A DNA stretch of 15,104 nucleotides from Candidatus Bathyarchaeota archaeon (GTDB lineage Archaea > Thermoproteota > Bathyarchaeia > Bathyarchaeales > DTEX01): NCBI GenBank assembly GCA_018397055.1, contig JAGTQS010000039.1, positions 1-15,104 of the forward strand. Reading direction: 5' to 3'. A model generated the notes under the pieces. The model did not search any database and had not been told where the DNA came from. It saw only the letters and a program-made list of their open reading frames with translations. The number at the start of each line of letters is the position of its first letter. Position 1 is the stretch's first letter. Positions 8,449 through 13,818 of the stretch are shown here, piece by piece. Position numbers and translations under genes: made by a program.

Positions 8449-8886
8449 ATGGGAAAATCGCCTAAAGGCATGTTCGCTGCCAGGAAGTTGCAACTAAAAC
8501 GTAAGAAACTTCGCTGGAGTAAAATAGACTATAAACGTCGCTTGCTTAGATTGGACATTAAATCTGACCCTCTTGAAGGAGCACCCATGGCAAGGGGAAT
8601 TGTTCTTGAAAAGGTCGGTCGCGAAAGCAAGCAGCCTAACAGCGCTATCAGAAAGTGCGTCCGAACACAGCTCATCAAGAACGGTAAAGTCATCACTGCC
8701 TTCCTTCCTGGAGACGGAGCCTTGAATTGCGTGGATGAACACGATGAAGTAATAGTTGAGGGCATTGGGGGCTCAAAAGGCGGAGCGTTAGGAGACATTC
8801 CAGGAATCAGATGGAAAGTAAGCACGGTTAACGGTGTTTCCCTAAACGAGCTTGTATTAGGCAAAAAAGAGAAACCTTTACGTTAA
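8449..8886 (+). CDS. rps12: Ribosomal protein S12 (uS12)
   Basis: This is the 145-aa small-subunit ribosomal protein uS12, which sits at the decoding centre and contributes to translational accuracy. The length matches archaeal S12. The hallmark QPNSAIRKCVR begins at residue 62, followed by AFLPGDGALNCVDEHDEV and a GGSKGGALGDIPGIRWKV segment, all highly conserved. The ATG has AGGTGG 4-5 nt upstream. In many archaea rps12 is followed by rps7 and elongation factor genes; here the next gene is on the opposite strand, so S12 ends the cluster. A T-rich stretch follows the stop. Confidence 0.97.
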   Translation: MGKSPKGMFAARKLQLKRKKLRWSKIDYKRRLLRLDIKSDPLEGAPMARGIVLEKVGRESKQPNSAIRKCVRTQLIKNGKVITAFLPGDGALNCVDEHDEVIVEGIGGSKGGALGDIPGIRWKVSTVNGVSLNELVLGKKEKPLR

Positions 8887-8918
8887 GAATCCCATCAGAA
8901 TCCAAGGTCGTTATTTAC

Positions 8919-8938
8919 TGCTTTTTCCTTTTTAGTTT
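8919..8938 (+). terminator. T-rich putative terminator after rps12
   Basis: The run CTTTTTCCTTTTTAGTTT lies about 35 nt past the rps12 stop, in the short gap before a convergent gene. Archaeal polymerases terminate on T-tracts, so this is a reasonable terminator for the ribosomal transcript. No stem-loop is evident before it. Confidence 0.45.
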
Positions 8939-8943
8939 CTGTC

Positions 8944-9417
8944 TTATGGTGAGGTAGGGGTCCAGGTCATCAGCGAGATCTTTTCGATGATTCTTGCTTT
9001 TTCACGTGTGTTTGCGTATTCAATGGGAAAATGTTTCTTAACAGGCACGATTATTAGGTGCAGTATCTTGTTGTAAGCATCATCCCAGATCTCGATCATG
9101 TCCTTCTTGATTTGAAGGGTTGACCGAGTTTTTATTACCTTGAAAAGGTTATCGAAGTCTGGGCCTGTTCTGGAAAGAAGGATTCGGTCCTCAAGTTTCA
9201 ACGCGTAGATGTCCATGTTTTCAACTTGGATAAAACGAACTACGAGGTCGTAGATGTAGTTCATGTCAGTCTTAATGTCAGTTATGGCGCCATAATTGCT
9301 GTCGGATCTGAGGAAACTTTTAACCAGTGTCCTAACGAGGTTAGAGACATCCATAGTCTGCTCTGGAAATTCGCCTTCAATTTTCTTTTTAAGAGATGAG
9401 TTACCCTCAGCTGACAT
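8944..9417 (-). CDS. Hypothetical protein, 157 aa, unrecognised
   Basis: I do not recognise this protein. It is hydrophilic, has no cysteine, no transmembrane segment and no signal peptide, and reads as a mixed alpha/beta cytosolic protein. Residues about 20-60 look helical and amphipathic; the middle (DIYALKLEDRILLSRTGPDFDNLF) and the stretch LHLIIVPVKKHFPIEY look strand-rich. The ATG at 9417 follows a weak GTGGA. A good TATA-like box, CTATATAA (minus strand, 9445-9452), lies about 30 nt upstream, giving a very short leader. That promoter, the lack of any better frame and its position between two well-defined genes support a real gene. It is convergent with rps12 and divergent from the gamma-glutamyltransferase gene. 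Confidence 0.65.
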   Translation of the reverse strand: MSAEGNSSLKKKIEGEFPEQTMDVSNLVRTLVKSFLRSDSNYGAITDIKTDMNYIYDLVVRFIQVENMDIYALKLEDRILLSRTGPDFDNLFKVIKTRSTLQIKKDMIEIWDDAYNKILHLIIVPVKKHFPIEYANTREKARIIEKISLMTWTPTSP

Positions 9418-9444
9418 CTGAGGTCCACTTCGAAATTTTTGACC

Positions 9445-9452
9445 TTATATAG
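9445..9452 (-). promoter_or_regulatory. TATA-like box for the 157-aa gene
   Basis: On the minus strand the sequence reads CTATATAA, about 31 nt before the ATG at 9417, so transcription would start only a few nucleotides upstream of the start codon. This fits the short-leader or leaderless transcripts common in archaea. Confidence 0.5.
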
Positions 9453-9462
9453 ACAGTGACTG

Positions 9463-9472
9463 TTTTTAAATA
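9463..9472 (+). promoter_or_regulatory. TATA-like box for the gamma-glutamyltransferase gene
   Basis: TTTTTAAATA lies about 75 nt before the GTG start at 9541 and predicts transcription from near 9493. It is arranged back to back with the box of the divergent 157-aa gene, so the two promoters share about 30 bp. Confidence 0.4.
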
Positions 9473-9540
9473 AAACATTTACCATAACTGAATCTTGAAA
9501 CTGTTTGAAAATCACGTGAAACGCATAAAGGTGAAGGCTT

Positions 9541-11091
9541 GTGTCTTTGAAATCTCCGTTTATGGGAAAAATGGGAGGAGTTTCATCTGAACACCCTTTG
9601 GCTTCTGTAGCAGGTTTAAAAATTTTGTTAGAAGGTGGGAACGCTTGCGATGCCGCTGTTGCTACTAGTCTAATGCTTTCTGTAACTCAGCCACATCTCG
9701 GAGCGTTAGGCAGCGACCTTTTTGCCTTAATTCTTGACTCGGCAAGCGGAAAGGTTTATTGTATAAACGCAAGCGGCTGGGCTCCGAGGAAATTGAGCCT
9801 TGAACTACTAAGGGAACGTGGTTTTTCCGAGACACCTGCTGAGTGCCCCCATTCGGTTGTTGTTCCAGGCTTAATTGACGGATTAAACAAGATCCACAAG
9901 AGATTTTGTACGCTCGAGTTCAGAAAGCTTGCAGAAGACTCTGTTCACGTTGCTGAAAACGGGTTTCCCATTTCTTATGGTCTCAGTAGAGCGATTAAAC
10001 ATAACGTGTATAGACTGACGGATCCTATGGCGAAAAGTCTCTTCTTCAAAGATGGGAAACCTCTTAGTTATAGTGGAATGCTGGTTCAAAAAGCCTTGGC
10101 TAAGACGCTTAGGGAAGTGGCTTCTGACCCACGTGTTTTTTACGAAGGCTGGATTGCTGAAAAAATCTGCGATTATCTTAGGTCTAAAGGCGGAGTTTTT
10201 GAAATTGACGATTTTTCAGATTACGAGGCTGAGTGGGTTGATCCCTTAATGGTTTCTTACAGGGGCTTCAGCGTCTACGAGGTTCCGCCGAACAGTCAGG
10301 GTGCAACGACTCTTATCATGCTCAACATTCTTGATTGCTTCGATATTAGAAAGTCAGGCACATTTCAAAGTGAAAGGGTTCATTTATTTGTTGAGGCTGC
10401 GAAAAAAGCGTATGTGGATAAGAACTTGTACCTTGCTGACCCAAGATTTGCATCAATTCCATTGAATGAGATTCTCAATAAAAAGCACGCACAAAAACTT
10501 GCAGGAAGCATTGATGTTAATAATGCTTCTGAAGGAACGACTTTACATCCTGAAGACACAACGAATTTTGTGGTTTTTGATAAATGGGGGAACGTTATCT
10601 CAGCAATTCAAAGCATCTACTACAGTTTCGGGTCAGGCCTTATGGATCCAGGGACTGGTGTAATCTTGAACTGCAGAGGAACACACTTCACAAAGACTGG
10701 GGTGAACAGGCTTGAACCTAGAAAAAGGCCTTTGCACACTTTATCTTCAGTCATTGCGGCGTCCGGTAACGATGAAGTTTTTGCGTTAGGAGCCAGCGGA
10801 GGCGATTTCAGACCTCAACAGCACGTTTTACTTTTAACAAACTGTGTTGACTATGACATGAGCCCTCAAGAAGCAGTTAATGTGCCGCGATTTTTGTGGA
10901 ACGGAGGCAAACAAGTTATAGTTGAAAAAGGCTTCGAAGGGTTAAAAGATTTGGAAAGAATGGGGCACGTTTTGGTTCGCCAGAGATATCCGGGTGGAAC
11001 AGGTGTTGCCCACTGCGGCATGAGAAAAGGAAAAGTTATGACTCTTTGCGCGGATGTCAGAGGAGACGGGATTCCTATGGGACCTGTCTGA
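9541..11091 (+). CDS. ggt: Gamma-glutamyltransferase family protein (YwrD-like, cytosolic)
   Basis: This is a 516-aa Ntn-hydrolase of the gamma-glutamyltranspeptidase family. These proenzymes cleave themselves before a Thr that becomes the catalytic N-terminus of the small subunit; here that is Thr340 in EDTTNFVVFDKWGN. Supporting blocks are GGNACDAAVATSLMLSVTQPHLG near the start, FGSGLMDPGTGVILNCRG after the Thr, and GASGGDFRPQQH as the oxyanion region. Classical secreted GGTs have a signal peptide and a DxRExAP arginine motif; this protein has neither (NASGWAPRKLS stands there), matching the YwrD/Thermoplasma-type branch without lid loop. It is therefore probably cytosolic, acting on gamma-glutamyl compounds or as an acylase-like hydrolase; the substrate is unknown. 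The GTG start has GGTGA 6 nt upstream. It appears monocistronic. Confidence 0.9.
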   Translation: MSLKSPFMGKMGGVSSEHPLASVAGLKILLEGGNACDAAVATSLMLSVTQPHLGALGSDLFALILDSASGKVYCINASGWAPRKLSLELLRERGFSETPAECPHSVVVPGLIDGLNKIHKRFCTLEFRKLAEDSVHVAENGFPISYGLSRAIKHNVYRLTDPMAKSLFFKDGKPLSYSGMLVQKALAKTLREVASDPRVFYEGWIAEKICDYLRSKGGVFEIDDFSDYEAEWVDPLMVSYRGFSVYEVPPNSQGATTLIMLNILDCFDIRKSGTFQSERVHLFVEAAKKAYVDKNLYLADPRFASIPLNEILNKKHAQKLAGSIDVNNASEGTTLHPEDTTNFVVFDKWGNVISAIQSIYYSFGSGLMDPGTGVILNCRGTHFTKTGVNRLEPRKRPLHTLSSVIAASGNDEVFALGASGGDFRPQQHVLLLTNCVDYDMSPQEAVNVPRFLWNGGKQVIVEKGFEGLKDLERMGHVLVRQRYPGGTGVAHCGMRKGKVMTLCADVRGDGIPMGPV

Positions 11092-11098
11092 TGTATAA

Positions 11099-11132
11099 CG
11101 TAGGTTTCTACGCTTAGAATAATGTTTTTAAC
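11099..11132 (+). promoter_or_regulatory. Stem-loop after ggt and TATA-like box for the kinase gene
   Basis: A perfect hairpin, CGTAG-GTTT-CTACG (11099-11112), lies 7 nt after the ggt stop. A T-run, TTTTT (11125-11129), follows, so the element may help terminate ggt. The stretch GTTTTTAAC (11124-11132) also resembles a TATA box about 37 nt before the kinase ATG. Termination and promoter roles are both inferred. Confidence 0.3.
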
Positions 11133-11164
11133 AGACCTTGTATTTAGTTGCAACGGGTGAAAGA

Positions 11165-11716
11165 ATGCACATAGCCATTTGTGGAGAATTAGGTGCTGGA
11201 TGCACTGAAGTTGGGCAGCTACTTTCTGAGATGCTTGGAATTAAGGTCATTAACTCAGCTACCATCGTAAAGAGCATTGTGACTGATCTTAGAGGAGTTT
11301 ACCCTGATGAGTCGTTTGGTGAGTTCAAAGATCAAGTGCTATCGGGCGAAGTGGATTTGGATAAAATGATTGCGGGAGAAATCCAAGATTTCTTGGAGCA
11401 AGGCGACACTATTGTGGAAGGTCGCTCGGCTTTCATGCTTCTAAACAGGAATGACGTCTTTAAGGTTTTATTAGTTTGTCCGCTCGAAAAAAGGGCTAAG
11501 CACATTGCTAAAAGAAGACAGATTTCCATCGGCGAGGCTAAAGAAGACATTCGCATCAGTGACAGCGAAAGACAACACATGGTTGAAAAAATGTTTAAAG
11601 CACACTGGCTTGACCCACACTACTATGACATTATAATAAACACTGGTTTGTACAGCTTTGATGAAACTGCAAAGCAAATACGTGATCTTGTTCAAAAAAA
11701 GGTGAAAAATTCCTAA
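11165..11716 (+). CDS. Cytidylate kinase-like P-loop protein
   Basis: This 183-aa protein has the layout of the cytidylate kinase-like family, which transfers phosphate from ATP to CMP/dCMP. The N-terminal nucleotide-binding loop is GELGAGCTEVG (7-17). As in archaeal Cmk and related proteins, the classical Walker lysine is absent; a Cys (13) stands in its place. TIVEGRSAFML matches the substrate-side VxEGR motif, and DSERQHMVEKMF plus the late YYDIIINTG segment match the LID and C-terminal blocks. I chose ATG 11165 because GGTGA lies 4 nt upstream and the beta-strand/P-loop then begins at residue 3. An in-frame UUG at 11138 would add nine residues with no ribosome binding site. The activity itself is inferred; another nucleotide or metabolite kinase role is possible. 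Confidence 0.85.
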   Translation: MHIAICGELGAGCTEVGQLLSEMLGIKVINSATIVKSIVTDLRGVYPDESFGEFKDQVLSGEVDLDKMIAGEIQDFLEQGDTIVEGRSAFMLLNRNDVFKVLLVCPLEKRAKHIAKRRQISIGEAKEDIRISDSERQHMVEKMFKAHWLDPHYYDIIINTGLYSFDETAKQIRDLVQKKVKNS

Positions 11717-11734
11717 AAAGCATGTCCTCGTCTT

Positions 11735-11742
11735 GTATAAAT
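11735..11742 (+). promoter_or_regulatory. TATA-like box before the Cas2/ChrB-like gene
   Basis: GTATAAAT sits about 45 nt before the ATG at 11784, predicting transcription from near 11764 and a leader of about 20 nt. It is the only good box in the 67-nt gap after the kinase gene, so this gene is probably transcribed on its own. Confidence 0.45.
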
Positions 11743-11783
11743 GTATGTACTACCATGTAACTTGCTCTTTTTGATGATCCAGT

Positions 11784-12548
11784 ATGGTTTTCTATGTTAC
11801 CTATATCCCCCCTCATAATCTTGATGCCCGATCGGAAATAGAGAATCAGCTTAAAACTTTGGGTTGCAAGCGGATTCGCGGATCTTTCTGGGTAATTGGT
11901 AAAAAAAGCTTGACAATGTCAGGAAGAATATTGCAGGGTTTTTCGCCTACCCTTTTGAGAAGGATTCGGGAGGTCAGAAAGCCTGTTTCGACGAAAGATG
12001 GTGAGCAAAGGGAGCTTGGAAGTCTCATCATAATTGCATATCAGAGTCCTGATGGTGTGGCCCGTGTAAAGGCTCGAAACTGGTTGAGGAGGGCTCCGTG
12101 TATACGTCTTTGCCCAGGCGTGTGTGCTTTTCCGCATAAGCATTTTCATGACCAAACAGGTAGGCTTATGAATGCAGGAAGCTTCTGGGAGCACGTTCGA
12201 GAGTTTGACGAAAACGCTGTAATTATTCCTCGATTGGTTGTCGTTAATAGCAGGGCTGTCGATAGATTGCTGGCTGCAACTGAACATCGCGTAATAAGAG
12301 AGGTTGAAAGCATAATTAAAGGATACAAGTCCTTGATTCAGAAAATTGAACAGGACGAAATAGACAAAATTCGCTCAGTTAAGATTGTTCGCAGCCTAAG
12401 GAGAAGGTTCATAATCGTCAAAAAGGTTTCTGCGTTCTATGACGAATGGCTGAAGTTAAACCTTTCAACAACTGTTATGAAGCCTTATCCAACGATAAGG
12501 AAATCCCGTTACTTGTTTGAGGAAAAATACGGTTCCTCTAGCTGGTAA
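11784..12548 (+). CDS. Protein with two Cas2/ChrB-like segments and a Cys/His cluster
   Basis: I cannot name this 254-aa protein. Its N-terminus (VTYIPPHNLDARSEIENQLK, then GCKRIRGSFWVI to residue 38) has the strand-helix-strand pattern of Cas2-type ferredoxin-like folds. A second segment (79-117: LIIIAYQSPDGVARVKARNW followed by LRRAPCIRLCPGVCAFPH) repeats this pattern and resembles the N-terminus of ChrB-type proteins, where a chain reordering is followed by a GVxxxP strand. Residues 106-122 place Cys 106, 110 and 114 and His 118, 120 and 122 at regular spacing, a possible metal site. A helical, basic C-terminal half (150-225) follows. No CRISPR array or other cas gene is in the window, so a CRISPR role is not supported; nucleic-acid binding or nuclease activity is inference. 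The ATG has only a weak GATGA upstream. Confidence 0.7.
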   Translation: MVFYVTYIPPHNLDARSEIENQLKTLGCKRIRGSFWVIGKKSLTMSGRILQGFSPTLLRRIREVRKPVSTKDGEQRELGSLIIIAYQSPDGVARVKARNWLRRAPCIRLCPGVCAFPHKHFHDQTGRLMNAGSFWEHVREFDENAVIIPRLVVVNSRAVDRLLAATEHRVIREVESIIKGYKSLIQKIEQDEIDKIRSVKIVRSLRRRFIIVKKVSAFYDEWLKLNLSTTVMKPYPTIRKSRYLFEEKYGSSSW

Positions 12549-12566
12549 AAGTTTACCACATTTTTT
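12543..12566 (+). terminator. Hairpin plus T6 terminator overlapping the stop codon
   Basis: TGGTAA-AAGT-TTACCA forms a perfect 6-bp stem with a 4-nt loop (12543-12558), and six T residues follow at 12561-12566. The TAA stop of the Cas2/ChrB-like gene is inside the stem. The T-run alone is a plausible archaeal terminator; the hairpin makes it look like a bacterial intrinsic one. Confidence 0.5.
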
Positions 12567-12573
12567 ACAACAC

Positions 12574-12589
12574 CTTTAGGTTACTAAAG
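12574..12589. terminator. Second stem-loop between convergent genes
   Basis: CTTTAG-GTTA-CTAAAG is a perfect 6-bp stem with a 4-nt loop, 3 nt from the stop codon of the radical SAM gene on the minus strand. No T-run follows on that strand, so it may stabilise the mRNA 3' end or assist termination rather than act alone. Confidence 0.35.
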
Positions 12590-12592
12590 CAC

Positions 12593-13618
12593 TCATATAT
12601 TCCTATAGAATTCTTCAGATTTTAGTTCCCTAAACTCGCTGGTTTGTTCAACTATATGTTTTCTCATGTCTAAACATAAATGACACTTTGAAACGTAGCC
12701 GTCTTTAAGTTCCTTATAATTGTATTCGTCGACGCTGAATTGTAACAGTTTTCCAATACCATTATCTGATGTAAGCATGGCGATGATGGGGTAATCGTCA
12801 AGTTTGATTCCTTGACATATTTGGTCTAGGTTTCGGGCGTCACCAAGCGAGATGCCTCCACAGTATCCTGTCATGTAGTTACAGTAGTTGTCGACGTGAA
12901 CATGCCAAGGCCTAGTTAACTCATCAAGACAGGATTCGCTAACAAACGCCTCAGCCGGCCTCTTCACAAAAAGATGCCCAAGCTCATAGCATGCCCTTCC
13001 CATGGGAATGAGTTCTACGAACCTTAAGCTTCGGACTCCAGCTTTATGCACGTAGTCTTGAAATGACAGGGTTCCCTTGATTTTTAGGCTTCTGAATTGT
13101 TGATAAAAAAAGTCTTGGTAAACCATCACATTCTCACCGAAAACCTTCCTGCCTATGTTGATAGCTCTAAGTGTCTTTTCAAACGGGACATACTCGAAAA
13201 TAAAGGGATTAACGCTGACTAAAACGCCGTGAAGCCCAGCATTTTTCAGCTGGACAAGTTTTTCTTCAGTTTCTTTGTCATCACTGCACCAAAAACAGTT
13301 AGTCTCAACAAAAGTCGACGGAAAACCAATTTTATGAGCTATCTTAACAAGGCTTAGGAGAAGCCTAAAATTTAGAAAAGGCTCTCCTCCGGTAAAGTGA
13401 AGCCCAAAATTTAATCCTAACCTTGAGGTTCGTGCCGGGTAGCTATGTTCAAAGGCCGCGTGAAGTTGGGTCAGAACCCTCCCTGCGTCGTCAAGGCTTA
13501 TCCAATTAGCTCTGCATTTCGGTGAACAAGCATACATGCAATGTTTGCACTCGCTGTTGCACTTATAGGAAAGTAGAAGGCCACCTGAAATTGGCTTGGG
13601 AACAAGCAGTTTTGCCAT
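12593..13618 (-). CDS. Radical SAM enzyme with additional cysteine clusters
   Basis: This 341-aa protein is a radical SAM enzyme. The CxxxCxxC motif that binds the 4Fe-4S cluster is CNSECKHC (Cys 20, 24, 27), and the SAM-binding GGEP is at 77-80. LIPMGRA (203-209) resembles the conserved PxGRA strand of SPASM-type family members. There are many further cysteines: 31 and 35 right after the core motif, 108 and 111, then 210, 230, 246, 253 and 268, and a C-terminal CxxC (312, 315). The C-terminal set suggests at least one auxiliary Fe-S cluster, though it does not fit the standard SPASM spacing. No substrate peptide or partner gene is adjacent, so the reaction is unknown. The ATG at 13618 has no ribosome binding site; the message is probably leaderless, from TTTACAAG at 13643-13650. 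Confidence 0.88.
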   Translation of the reverse strand: MAKLLVPKPISGGLLLSYKCNSECKHCMYACSPKCRANWISLDDAGRVLTQLHAAFEHSYPARTSRLGLNFGLHFTGGEPFLNFRLLLSLVKIAHKIGFPSTFVETNCFWCSDDKETEEKLVQLKNAGLHGVLVSVNPFIFEYVPFEKTLRAINIGRKVFGENVMVYQDFFYQQFRSLKIKGTLSFQDYVHKAGVRSLRFVELIPMGRACYELGHLFVKRPAEAFVSESCLDELTRPWHVHVDNYCNYMTGYCGGISLGDARNLDQICQGIKLDDYPIIAMLTSDNGIGKLLQFSVDEYNYKELKDGYVSKCHLCLDMRKHIVEQTSEFRELKSEEFYRNI

Positions 13619-13818
13619 AATATTATATTATTATTTGTTCAGCTTGTAAAGGTTAACATTTGCCCAAGGGTTTAGGTATCTTGTTGTTGTTTTAGGTTTT
13701 TTCAGAAATCAGCCTTCATGCTTAGTGTAGTTGGGCTTACTTTATGATTTAAATAGTTTCTTAGTTAAGTGTAAATAATACACTAATCAAATTATGAAAA
13801 ATCGAGGCCTGTTGAGCT
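13619..13818. promoter_or_regulatory. Divergent promoter region with inverted repeat
   Basis: This 200-nt AT-rich gap separates two divergent genes and holds no gene. On the minus strand, TTTACAAG (13643-13650) could serve a leaderless radical SAM message. On the plus strand, ATTTAAATA (13747-13755) is a good TATA-like box predicting transcription from about 13776. The inverted repeat AGTGTA-AATAA-TACACT (13768-13784) covers exactly that predicted start, the position of a typical repressor operator. Confidence 0.4.

Noticed and set aside
11138..11164. Upstream UUG start for the kinase-like gene
   Set aside because: The ATG at 11165 has a close GGTGA and puts the P-loop strand at the normal N-terminal position.
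11784..12548. Assignment as a true CRISPR Cas2
   Set aside because: The protein is much longer than Cas2, no repeat-spacer array or other cas gene is visible, and similarity is at pattern level only.
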